A DNA stretch of 64,000 nt from the NCBI GenBank assembly GCA_013112635.1, contig JABFGF010000003.1, forward strand, positions 434,001-498,000, written 5' to 3'. How positions within the stretch are numbered: position 1 is the first letter of the stretch; each line of letters starts with the position of its first letter. The notes below the pieces were generated by a model, which did not search any database, was not told where the DNA came from, and worked only from the letters and a program-made list of their open reading frames with translations. The position numbers and the translations under genes were made by a program. The DNA is from Calditrichota bacterium. Its GTDB lineage: Bacteria; Calditrichota; Calditrichia; Calditrichales; J004. Below are positions 8,978 to 15,566 of this stretch, piece after piece.

Positions 8978-9882
8978 AACTGACCTTTGATTGCAGCTGC
9001 TAAAATATTGTCATTTAAATTATACTCTAAACTAAGCTCTTTCATTTTTTTGTGAAAGGCATTTCTGTAATAATACGGCATTTCTGAATTGTCAGAAAAA
9101 AACTTTTTGTACTTTTCTTCCAATTCAGGGTAATGTTTTTTTATAGCATTTAACATTAAAACCTTACTGCTGGATTTTTCATTACCAAAAAGTGTAATTG
9201 TGGCAGGCAAAAGATAGTGAACCTTTTTCTTTTTTAAAGTTGAAAAAAGTAAGTATAATTGTTTGGTTGTATCAGAAATATATGGGAAAAATGGCATCAT
9301 GGTTACACCGCTTAAAAATCCACGCTGTACTGTTTTGTCGAGAATACTTAACCTTGCTGATGGCTTGGTTGCACCCGGCTCAAAAATGGCTGCTACATCA
9401 TCATTCATCGAAGAAAAAGAAAAACTAATTATTGCGCCTCTTCCCAAATGCTTTAAATCGTCAGGCAGAATCGCTGACTTGTCTATTTGATTTAGTAAAT
9501 CAAAATCACGTTCAATTAAATCTGATTTTGTGATTATATGAACTGGGAATTTGTGTTTGAGAATTACTTTGAGTGCATTCCGGGTTATTTCGTATTTCTC
9601 TTCCATTTGAAGATAGGGTTCTGTGGCCGAAGATAAAGCTATAATTCCATATTGATTTTTTTTAGCCCGATTTGCCAGTTGCCTGTCTAATAATTCAATC
9701 GCATTTATTTTAACGGAAAGGCTTTTTTCAAGATTGTTGCCATACTTGCTTCCACGGATGTAGCAGTAAAGGCAGTTGAATGAGCAGGCGCTGTAGGGAT
9801 TAAAAGTATAGTCATCTAAAAACCAGCTATCACGTTTTTTAGATTTGTTGAGTACAGATTTAACATGAATCTCTTTTGCCAT
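8974..9882 (-). CDS. Radical SAM protein, SPL/Rv2578c-like
   Basis: From the ATG at 9882 the product is 302 residues. Cysteines 33, 37 and 40 in ACSFNCLYCYIRG form the CxxxCxxC motif that binds the [4Fe-4S] cluster and S-adenosylmethionine. The overall sequence (TFNPYSACSF, ALSSATEPYLQMEEKYEITR) resembles the spore-photoproduct-lyase-like radical SAM family widespread in non-sporing bacteria, whose substrate is generally unknown. An upstream in-frame start at 9957 would overlap the preceding gene by 65 bases and adds a poorly conserved tail, so I rejected it. It is coupled to the downstream oxidoreductase. Confidence 0.85.
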   Translation of the reverse strand: MAKEIHVKSVLNKSKKRDSWFLDDYTFNPYSACSFNCLYCYIRGSKYGNNLEKSLSVKINAIELLDRQLANRAKKNQYGIIALSSATEPYLQMEEKYEITRNALKVILKHKFPVHIITKSDLIERDFDLLNQIDKSAILPDDLKHLGRGAIISFSFSSMNDDVAAIFEPGATKPSARLSILDKTVQRGFLSGVTMMPFFPYISDTTKQLYLLFSTLKKKKVHYLLPATITLFGNEKSSSKVLMLNAIKKHYPELEEKYKKFFSDNSEMPYYYRNAFHKKMKELSLEYNLNDNILAAAIKGQL

Positions 9883-9892
9883 AAGGGGTTGC

Positions 9893-10264
9893 TTAAACTT
9901 TGGAGGGATTATCAAGCTTTCGGTCTTCACGAATCTCACCAATATGATAATGAGCAATTATTTCTTCAATCAAATCATTATTTATATAATACCATTCACT
10001 AACATTCAACGCAAAATCGCCTTGTTTTGCCGTGTAGCGCACACAGGCCTTCTTTTCGGAATAGATCTCATCGTGGATTTCAAAACTATAACCCAGAAAT
10101 TTATCTTTATTTTCTTGTACCAGGCTAATATAATTCTCTTTGCCTTCTGTGGTCCCAAAAGGGCTAGTGTGCTTGAATTTTTCTGACACTGGTAAGTTGA
10201 GGAAATCGCCATCTTCCCATTTATCAAACCACACTTTAACAAGGTTTTGTGTTTCTTTGCCCAT
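9893..10264 (-). CDS. NTF2/SnoaL-like small protein
   Basis: The 123-residue protein has the pattern of the cone-shaped NTF2/SnoaL fold: an N-terminal helix (LVKVWFDKWEDGDFLNL), HTSPFGTTEGKENYISLV, and alternating strands ending EWYYINNDLIEEIIAHYHIG. Such proteins bind small ligands or act as isomerases and hydrolases; no substrate can be named. It ends 10 bp before the radical SAM start on the same strand and begins 26 bp after the PLD-like gene, consistent with one operon. Confidence 0.7.
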   Translation of the reverse strand: MGKETQNLVKVWFDKWEDGDFLNLPVSEKFKHTSPFGTTEGKENYISLVQENKDKFLGYSFEIHDEIYSEKKACVRYTAKQGDFALNVSEWYYINNDLIEEIIAHYHIGEIREDRKLDNPSKV

Positions 10265-10290
10265 GAAGATGTTTCCAGGTTAATTTGATT

Positions 10291-10806
10291 TTACAAAATT
10301 GGATCGGGACAGAACTCTTTGCGTTTACAATCTTTGCAAAAACCTCCCATCCACACTTCATCAAATTGCTTCATTATAGAATCAATAAACGCAGGATCCG
10401 TTGTGACAATTCCAGATTCAAAATTGCGCTTATCTTTACTTTTCATCCCCAATCCCGCGCTGGTAAGGTTAGCTGATCCGGAATAAGCAAGTTCTCCATC
10501 GATAACAATTTGTTTAAAATGAACCCTGGGGCATAATTGCATTTCTATGCTTTCCCACAATCTGGGATATTTATCAAAACTTTTTCTAAAATTTGGGCCG
10601 GGCTCTTTTGCGTGTAGAATGCGGATGGCAACATTTTTTTTTATCAGCGAGTTAAGGACAGCCAAAAATGAAACAACAGAACTACCCTGACGCACATGCA
10701 TATCTTTAATGTCAGCAGTGGCGATCCAGACAAAATTATTTGCTTGTGCAATGGGTTCAATGGCTTCTTTGTAAAGCTCATCGTTTATGATAAATTTGGT
10801 GATCAT
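10291..10806 (-). CDS. Single-HKD phospholipase D-like protein with a cysteine-rich tail
   Basis: The 171-residue protein has one HxKx4D motif (H96, K98, D103 in RVHFKQIVIDGELAYSG) followed by GSANLTSAG, the PLD-superfamily signature. A single copy implies a dimer, as in Nuc-type endonucleases. No signal peptide is present. The C-terminus carries C157, C160 and C166 (CKDCKRKEFC), a possible small metal-binding knuckle. The activity may be nuclease or phosphodiesterase. It lies at the left edge of the cassette array, and its upstream region is the last attC-like site. Confidence 0.8.
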   Translation of the reverse strand: MITKFIINDELYKEAIEPIAQANNFVWIATADIKDMHVRQGSSVVSFLAVLNSLIKKNVAIRILHAKEPGPNFRKSFDKYPRLWESIEMQLCPRVHFKQIVIDGELAYSGSANLTSAGLGMKSKDKRNFESGIVTTDPAFIDSIMKQFDEVWMGGFCKDCKRKEFCPDPIL

Positions 10807-10837
10807 ACTTCCGGTGAGAATGTTTAGGTTTTTTCAT

Positions 10838-11026
10838 GGTAACGGTTGGTATAAGGATAGTAACGGACTGAAATGTACTTGCTTTTCGGTTTAGCACTTA
10901 GCCAAAATTTATAATTATACCGTTATCTTTCTTTAAACCATCAAATTGTAATTTGGCGGACTTTGTTAATATGTACCAACTTTGAATTTGGCACTTAACC
11001 CTTATTATTTTTATACATTGTTGTGC
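10838..11026 (-). repeat. attC-like recombination site 3, complex
   Basis: On the cassette (minus) strand the region begins with GCACAAC (11026-11020) and ends with CCGTTACC (10845-10838). Two possible left arms exist. The outer arm, TTTATACATTGTTGTGCG on the plus strand (11011-11028), matches the arm of site 1 at nearly every base. The inner arm, TACCGTTATC (10918-10927), pairs better with GGTAACGG at 10838 and gives a 90-bp site, the same length as site 2. The 10-mer TTTAGCACTT (10890-10899) is shared with site 1. The last 32 coding bases of the DUF2867-like gene lie inside the outer arm. Confidence 0.6.
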
Positions 11027-11657
11027 GTTCGTTATTTTTATATTTATTCCATTTTTTCACATACCCATTGAATAAGTATGGATAAACAATCCAATATTTG
11101 AACGGTTTGATTAACCAAATATAGAATTTTCCATACTTTGTCCTATGCTTTACATAAGAAGCCATTTGTACTTTATAGCATTCATTATTTGTCTTTACCC
11201 AACCATAATGCATTAGAGTGTGTTCTGTTGCGTTTGAAATTTCGTTAACCGTTTCATTTTCCATTGAATAAACTGTCCTAAAGTCAAAATAATTTTCTGT
11301 TCGCAGGTCAATGTTTAGTTCAGACGAATGCTTTTCTTTTTGTATTTCAGTTAATCGTTCCGCAAAAGTAATTTCATTACAATCAGGTATCGAAAGTTCA
11401 TTAACATTTTTATCTAAACTAAAAACTTTACCAACTAAAGCTCTAAAATAAAACAATAATCCAGTTGGCGTAAAGTTGAAAACATTTTTTAAAGTGGGTT
11501 CAATTGCTGTTTTTCTAAACTTATATAAACTATCATTTTCGGTTGGTTTAAAACATATTGGATATTCCCAAACATCTAGCAATTCAAAATCTTTCGCTAA
11601 ATCTTGAATTATAAAATTATTTTCAAAATGTTTTCTGTTAGGAATTCGATAATTCAT
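10995..11657 (-). CDS. DUF2867-like protein, cassette gene
   Basis: The 220-residue protein has no signal peptide. Its second half (YFDFRTVYSM, THV-less but with KTNNECYKVQMASYVKH and IWLIKPFKYWIVYPYL) resembles DUF2867, a family often found as a stand-alone domain or fused to sugar-nucleotide epimerase-like domains; the match is from memory and moderate. The function is unknown. Its start overlaps the stop of the upstream DUF6463-like gene (ATGA). The last dozen residues (NNERTTMYKNNKG) are encoded by the attC-like arm, as if the original stop was lost when the cassette end changed. Confidence 0.6.
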   Translation of the reverse strand: MNYRIPNRKHFENNFIIQDLAKDFELLDVWEYPICFKPTENDSLYKFRKTAIEPTLKNVFNFTPTGLLFYFRALVGKVFSLDKNVNELSIPDCNEITFAERLTEIQKEKHSSELNIDLRTENYFDFRTVYSMENETVNEISNATEHTLMHYGWVKTNNECYKVQMASYVKHRTKYGKFYIWLIKPFKYWIVYPYLFNGYVKKWNKYKNNERTTMYKNNKG

Positions 11658-12067
11658 TTCTCTACTTTGCTATTCTGCTTATTTCGTTGAATTAGCATAT
11701 AAATTGCGTGCGGTAACATTAAAAATGTCATTCCAGAAAATGGTATCATAAAAACACCAAGTAAAACTATAATCAAATATGCCCAAATGAAGTTTTTTGG
11801 TATTAGACCATTTGTTCTCTCAATGTAACCAACTAAAATTCCGAGCGGAATGAGTAAAAGTCCATAATAGAAAAACCAAAAAGCAGCAAAATTTTCGTAA
11901 TTCATCTGTCCTTTAAGCAGTGGAAACTCAAATAATCCTTCACTTATTTTGAAAAAGAATTTGTCTGCGAATCCAGAAAATTGTTTTCCAAAAGCAAAAG
12001 GGGAAATACCTAAAAGTGGGTGAATAATCCCAAAGAATATTAAAATCTTTCCATTTGTTATTTTCAT
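11654..12067 (-). CDS. DUF6463-like four-helix membrane protein, cassette gene
   Basis: The 137-residue protein has about four hydrophobic helices (KILIFFGIIHPLLGISPF, FWFFYYGLLLIPLGILVGYI, FIWAYLIIVLLGVFMIPF, GMTFLMLPHAIYML). The combination of NGKILIFFGIIHPLLG with NYENFAAFWFFYYGLLLIPLG is characteristic of the DUF6463 family, which has no assigned function. The ATG is 32 bases after the cassette start and has no evident Shine-Dalgarno. The gene is the first of two in cassette 3. Confidence 0.7.
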   Translation of the reverse strand: MKITNGKILIFFGIIHPLLGISPFAFGKQFSGFADKFFFKISEGLFEFPLLKGQMNYENFAAFWFFYYGLLLIPLGILVGYIERTNGLIPKNFIWAYLIIVLLGVFMIPFSGMTFLMLPHAIYMLIQRNKQNSKVEK

Positions 12068-12093
12068 AATTTACTTCTGTCGTTTCAGTTTTG

Positions 12094-12183
12094 GTCTAAC
12101 GTTTGTGTATGGTGTCGTAGGGCAGTAGAAAGCACTAAACTTTAGATCACCAAGAGCCCTATTTGCTATATACCGTGTTAGGC
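12094..12183 (-). repeat. attC-like recombination site 2, 90 bp
   Basis: On the minus strand it begins GCCTAAC (12183-12177) and ends GTTAGAC (12100-12094), both perfect fits to the integron consensus RYYYAAC and GTTRRRY. Inner arms TAGGGC / GCCCTA and TATGG / ATATACC pair, with the small palindrome CTAAACTTTAG in the loop. The TAA inside GCCTAAC is the stop codon of the HEAT-like gene, a common arrangement in integron cassettes. Confidence 0.8.
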
Positions 12184-12869
12184 GGTCGATTTTCTTTTTT
12201 TCAAGAATTTTTCTGCCTTACTTTTTGTTCCTTTCCAAGGATTATTCAGATTTTTCTCAACGAATTGCATTACCATATCTTTATATTCCAATTTATTGAA
12301 CATTTTATCAAACGAGCTAATTACATGTCCGATAAGAATATTTTTACATTCTTTAGTTTTGTATTTAGTTTGAGAAACTGTCAAAAGTTGGTTGGTGATA
12401 TTTTCGGTTAAATGAGGTTTTGCTTTTGCAATGATAATTGAACCTTTACTTACATTAGCCGCTGGTGTCATTTCTGGATCACGAATAAATGAATAAAACT
12501 TGTCAAAGATTTTGTCAAATTTTTTCTGACTATCAACTTTTGAAAGGTTTGAAATCATCTTTATGCTTCCGAGTTTAAAAATGTTGTTGTCAGAGTTTAG
12601 GTATTCAACAAATAAGTCAAAATGAGGATATAATAATTCGGGTTTCTTCTCACTAATTAAAACAAGAGTATTGAAACAACCGTATTTAATTCTCACATTC
12701 TTGTTTTGAACACCTTCCAGCAAATAAGAAACAAGCTCAGGGTTTTTGTCCGCTTCTGTAGCTATTCTATCAAGGTTTCTGTCCTTTGGAATTAATGAAT
12801 CAAATATTTTTTCCTTTTCCATATCAGAATCTTTTTGTTCATACTTTCGGTTTTTATAATGCCGCCTAA
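12100..12869 (-). mobile_element. Putative gene cassette 2 (one gene)
   Basis: The 770-bp unit starts at the TT of GTTAGGC (site 1) and ends at the G of GTTAGAC (site 2). It is bounded by a perfect 9-bp inverted repeat: CCGCCTAAC at 12862-12870 and GTTAGGCGG at 12177-12185. The cassette's front therefore complements its own terminal arm, as expected of a circularised cassette. Confidence 0.72.
12178..12822 (-). CDS. HEAT-like repeat protein, cassette gene
   Basis: From the ATG at 12822 the product is 214 residues, all helical, with repeated helix pairs of HEAT/ARM type (YLLEGVQNKNVRIKYGCFN, FVEYLNSDNNIFKLGSIKM, LIGHVISSFDKMFNKLEY). It probably makes protein-protein or protein-nucleic-acid contacts; no catalytic motif is visible. 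The in-frame start at 12906 would lie inside attC-like site 1 and is rejected. The C-terminus is lysine-rich (KAEKFLKKRKS). The stop codon is part of attC-like site 2, so gene and recombination site were packaged together. Confidence 0.72.
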   Translation of the reverse strand: MEKEKIFDSLIPKDRNLDRIATEADKNPELVSYLLEGVQNKNVRIKYGCFNTLVLISEKKPELLYPHFDLFVEYLNSDNNIFKLGSIKMISNLSKVDSQKKFDKIFDKFYSFIRDPEMTPAANVSKGSIIIAKAKPHLTENITNQLLTVSQTKYKTKECKNILIGHVISSFDKMFNKLEYKDMVMQFVEKNLNNPWKGTKSKAEKFLKKRKSTA

Positions 12870-12992
12870 CGATTTGTATAAATACTGGCCGGAAATTCGG
12901 AGCCAAAACTTATCAATTCGTTAAGCTGTTAAATATAGCTATTTCGTTGCAATTTAGCACTTTCCCCGGCTTGGATTTATACGTTGTTGTAC
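12864..12992 (-). repeat. attC-like recombination site 1, 129 bp
   Basis: On the minus strand it begins GTACAAC (12992-12986) and ends GTTAGGC (12870-12864). The second fits GTTRRRY exactly; the first fits RYYYAAC except one base. Inside, ATTTATAC (12976-12983) pairs with GTATAAAT (12877-12884), and GCCGGGG with CTGGCC further in. The loop contains TTTAGCACTT, shared with site 3. It starts 8 bases after the stop of the lipoprotein gene. Confidence 0.75.
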
Positions 12993-13975
12993 GCTGGCTG
13001 CTACTCTACATTTATCATGTCTTTAGTTAATTCAGCCAATGGTATCAATGCTAATTTCTGCTTGCTACTACCCGTCATCATCCCTTTTTGAGTAGTCTCT
13101 AAAATCCCATTATAATTAGTCCAACGACCTTCTGAGACAGAAAATTCTGCAATACCATTAAAATCCATTGATAGTGAAGTCTGGACTTTTTTATTAGTCA
13201 TTGGATTTTTTATGAATCCTTCTGCATGTTCAGAAATATCATATTTAAGAACAACAATAGTATCATTTTGCTCCACAAGTATATCAATCAATTCAACTCT
13301 GTTATCACTATTTGCCGATTTACATACAAAAGATTGGTCAAATTGAAGGTAACTAACTCCTAATGCCCAAGTATCTCCTAATCCTACTGGTTTATTCGGC
13401 AACTCAAAGAACATAGCTATAAGATTCTTTTGTGCACTTTTTAGATAGAAGCTTTGTATTTGTCCATTCTCATTAATTTCTCCCCTTAACATAACACCTT
13501 TCATCATGCTTGATGGTTCGAAACTTTTGAGGTCAAGTGGTTTGGATTCACTTTCCTTGTATCCTTCGGTAAACATTTTAGTCTCAATATTACCTCGGTC
13601 ATTCCACTGCATAGTTGTTATGAATGATGTCTTCTCAAATTCTTTTCTTAGTCCCTCGAAAACCTTCTTAATTTCATCCTTGGGCATATCATTATCTCCA
13701 AAATCAATTTCAAAATCACTACTCTGAACTTGTTCCATCGCAGTTTTATATCCAATGGTTTCATCAGTTTTAAGTTTCCATTTAAGAGTTATTCCATCTG
13801 CATTAGTAATTGGCTCTCTATTAAGTTTTGAATCATGCTTATGTTTTTCAATCTGCGCTTTAGTATCAAACTTATCTTTTTGCCCATTTGATGAGCAGCT
13901 TAATAATATTAAGAAAACTGGAATTATCATTATTGTTCTTTTCATATGTAGTATGTTTTTTTAGCTTGCGTACAA
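12870..13975 (-). mobile_element. Putative gene cassette 1 (one gene), next to the recombinase
   Basis: The 1.1-kb unit starts at the TT of GTTGTAC in the attI-like region and ends at the G of GTTAGGC (site 1). GCGTACAAC at 13968-13976 and GTTGTACGC at 12986-12994 form a perfect 9-bp inverted repeat, so front and own terminal arm match, as in cassette 2. Its position closest to the recombinase suggests it was the most recent insertion. Confidence 0.72.
13001..13945 (-). CDS. Lipoprotein, possibly DUF6263-like, cassette gene
   Basis: The 314-residue protein begins with a lipoprotein signal: MKRTIMIIPVFLILLSC with cysteine at residue 17. The body is strand-rich (ITLKWKLKTDETIGYKT, FYLKSAQKNLIAMFFELP, DTIVVLKYDISEHAEG, ISMDFNG-type repeats) and resembles the DUF6263 group, recalled with low certainty. 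It should be anchored in the outer or inner membrane facing the periplasm. The ATG is 30 bases from the cassette boundary without a clear Shine-Dalgarno. No enzymatic motif is visible. Confidence 0.7.
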   Translation of the reverse strand: MKRTIMIIPVFLILLSCSSNGQKDKFDTKAQIEKHKHDSKLNREPITNADGITLKWKLKTDETIGYKTAMEQVQSSDFEIDFGDNDMPKDEIKKVFEGLRKEFEKTSFITTMQWNDRGNIETKMFTEGYKESESKPLDLKSFEPSSMMKGVMLRGEINENGQIQSFYLKSAQKNLIAMFFELPNKPVGLGDTWALGVSYLQFDQSFVCKSANSDNRVELIDILVEQNDTIVVLKYDISEHAEGFIKNPMTNKKVQTSLSMDFNGIAEFSVSEGRWTNYNGILETTQKGMMTGSSKQKLALIPLAELTKDMINVE

Positions 13976-14004
13976 CATCTTGCTATACGTATTGCGTATA
14001 GCGG
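13968..14004. other. attI-like junction with a hairpin
   Basis: GTTGTAC on the minus strand (13976-13970) is the boundary of cassette 1. Next to it is a perfect 8-bp hairpin: GCTATACG (13982-13989) and CGTATAGC (13995-14002) around TATTG. The stretch reading TATAGCAAGATGTTGTACGC on the minus strand resembles the right half of attC-like site 1. It lies in the 110-bp gap between the divergent recombinase and the first cassette gene, exactly where an attachment site is expected. Confidence 0.6.
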
Positions 14005-14055
14005 GAATATGTATTAGTTTTAGTTGCGTTTAGCGAGAAATATAGCTTGTCAAAA

Positions 14056-14898
14056 ATGAAAAAACAAATCATACTTAGCACGTTTGAAAAAAAACTTACT
14101 ATAGCAAATTATTCCAATCAAACGATTAAAAACTATCTTTCGGCACTTGTCCTTTTTCTGGAATTCGTTGCTTCTAAAAAAGTTGATGAAGTATCAGAGC
14201 AATTTATTGAAGAATACCTGTTTTATTGCAAAACCAAAAAAAACTATTCCTTTTCTTCCATGAAACAGGTATTGGCATCGATTCGTTTTTTATATCAAAA
14301 CGTTTTAGAAAAGCCAGTACCAAAATCGCTGAATATAAAAATAAAAAAGCCGCAAACCCTTCCGGTTGTCCTCTCCAAGGAGGAAGTAGGCAGGTTGATA
14401 AAAGTAACTTCAAATATGAAGCATAAAACAATTTTACTTTTAATTTATTCTGCTGGGCTGCGTTTGGGAGAGCTGTTAGATTTAAGAATAGGTGATATTG
14501 ATTCCAAAAGATTAAAAATACACATTCGCCAGGCAAAGGGAAAAAAGGACCGCTATGTGGTTTTATCAGAAAAACTTTTAAACATTTTACGGGAATATTA
14601 CAAGATATATGCACCAAAGGACTATTTGATTGCAGGGGCAAAGGGCGGGCGGTATTCTGATAAAAGTGTACAAAGTGTGATGAAACAGGCTTTAAAGAAA
14701 GCAGGCATACGCAAAAAGGCAACGGTGCATACTCTTCGACATAGTTTTGCCACTCATCTACTAGATGAAGGAACAGACATACGTTTTATACAGGAACTGC
14801 TTGGCCATGTGCGTTTGGAAACCACTCAGATTTATACACATGTTTCTTCACGGTCAATAAATAAAATTAAAAGCCCGGCAGACTCGCTGGACTTTTAA
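14056..14898 (+). CDS. Tyrosine recombinase/integrase, IntI-related but short
   Basis: The 280-residue enzyme has an N-terminal SAM-like DNA-binding domain (1-90) and a catalytic domain. Active-site residues are visible: R136 in SAGLRLGELLDLR, K161 in the beta hairpin QAKGKKDRYVVL, H225 and R228 in HTLRHSFATHL, H251 in LLGH, and Y260 in IYTHV. The junction PQTLPVVLSKEEV and the tail KSPADSLDF recall integron integrases (SPLDxL). The extra domain IntI carries before HTLRH is absent: the stretch is about 40 residues shorter than in IntI1. It is transcribed away from the cassettes. ATG 14056 is preferred to TTG 14047. Confidence 0.88.
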   Translation: MKKQIILSTFEKKLTIANYSNQTIKNYLSALVLFLEFVASKKVDEVSEQFIEEYLFYCKTKKNYSFSSMKQVLASIRFLYQNVLEKPVPKSLNIKIKKPQTLPVVLSKEEVGRLIKVTSNMKHKTILLLIYSAGLRLGELLDLRIGDIDSKRLKIHIRQAKGKKDRYVVLSEKLLNILREYYKIYAPKDYLIAGAKGGRYSDKSVQSVMKQALKKAGIRKKATVHTLRHSFATHLLDEGTDIRFIQELLGHVRLETTQIYTHVSSRSINKIKSPADSLDF

Positions 14899-14930
14899 TT
14901 AATAATTTTCTAAAACCGCAACGGATCTGT

Positions 14931-15518
14931 TTATTTGCATTTTACTTTTAGCTGGACATCCTCAAATATATTCCAAACTTCATGGCCAAACTCTTTTGGT
15001 GATATTTCAAATAAAATGATTTGTTTATTGGTTTTGGGGCAGAAGGATTCTCTAACTTTTGCATTTAGTGTTATATAATCCTTGCTGAAGAATTTATCAT
15101 ACACTCTCATTTTTCCGGTAAAGCCTTCATTCGTTTTTATGAACAGACAGATGGTTTTATCCAAGTTATTAGGATTAATTACGCCTTCTCTATTTTTAAA
15201 ATTGACCCCCATAAGACCGTCGTAATAACTATTAAAGTAGGCAGTAAGTTTATTTTCGGTCATTGCGCTTTCCTTTTCAATGTACCATACAAACATATAG
15301 GTCCAAAAATTCTCGCTGGTGGAGTCAGACCAATTTGGTGCGAAACGTAAATCTTCAAACCCTTCTAAATCAATATCTTGGGCAAAGCCCAATGGAAAGG
15401 GGATTATTTCACTTTTCCAGTTCTCCGGTAAAGTCAGGACCGTTTCGTGTTCCTGGCAAAAACCAGTAGTTATGCTGCAGCTAAAAAGAAATAGTAATAA
15501 AAGGTGTTTTCTGTGCAT
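14931..15518 (-). CDS. Secreted hypothetical protein
   Basis: The 195-residue protein begins with a signal peptide (HLLLLFLFSCSITTGFCQ), so it is exported; cleavage is likely after GFC or at the cysteine. The mature part has WTYMFVWYIEKES and KMRVYDKFFSKDYITLN, and a pair of cysteines near the C-terminus. I do not recognise a named family. It lies on the minus strand, convergent with the recombinase, with 32 bp between their stops. It has no attC-like site, so I do not count it as a cassette. Confidence 0.65.
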   Translation of the reverse strand: MHRKHLLLLFLFSCSITTGFCQEHETVLTLPENWKSEIIPFPLGFAQDIDLEGFEDLRFAPNWSDSTSENFWTYMFVWYIEKESAMTENKLTAYFNSYYDGLMGVNFKNREGVINPNNLDKTICLFIKTNEGFTGKMRVYDKFFSKDYITLNAKVRESFCPKTNKQIILFEISPKEFGHEVWNIFEDVQLKVKCK

Positions 15519-15566
15519 TGGTTTCCTTATTGACTCTGTTTTTGATTAATAGATTTGATTACATAG

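Larger units (their letters stand above)
10843..12099 (-). mobile_element. Putative gene cassette 3 (two genes)
   Basis: The cassette runs from the TT of GTTAGAC at attC-like site 2 to the G at 10843. It holds a DUF6463-like and a DUF2867-like gene overlapping by 4 bases. Unlike cassettes 1 and 2, its first bases (GTTAGACC) do not complement its own terminal arm, so it may be a fused or altered unit. Confidence 0.55.

Noticed and set aside
9883-9957. Upstream in-frame extension of the radical SAM gene
   Set aside because: It would overlap the preceding gene by 65 bases and the added residues do not resemble the family's start.
12823-12906. Upstream in-frame start of the HEAT-like cassette gene
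   Set aside because: The added codons lie across the cassette boundary inside attC-like site 1.
14048-14053. Perfect TTGACA on the minus strand as the -35 box of a cassette promoter
   Set aside because: No acceptable -10 hexamer lies 16-18 bases downstream; it overlaps the recombinase start region.
10838-14898. Reading the island as a simple transposon or genomic island with one pair of terminal repeats
   Set aside because: Each unit has its own, different pair of ends, and no common terminal repeat bounds the whole region.
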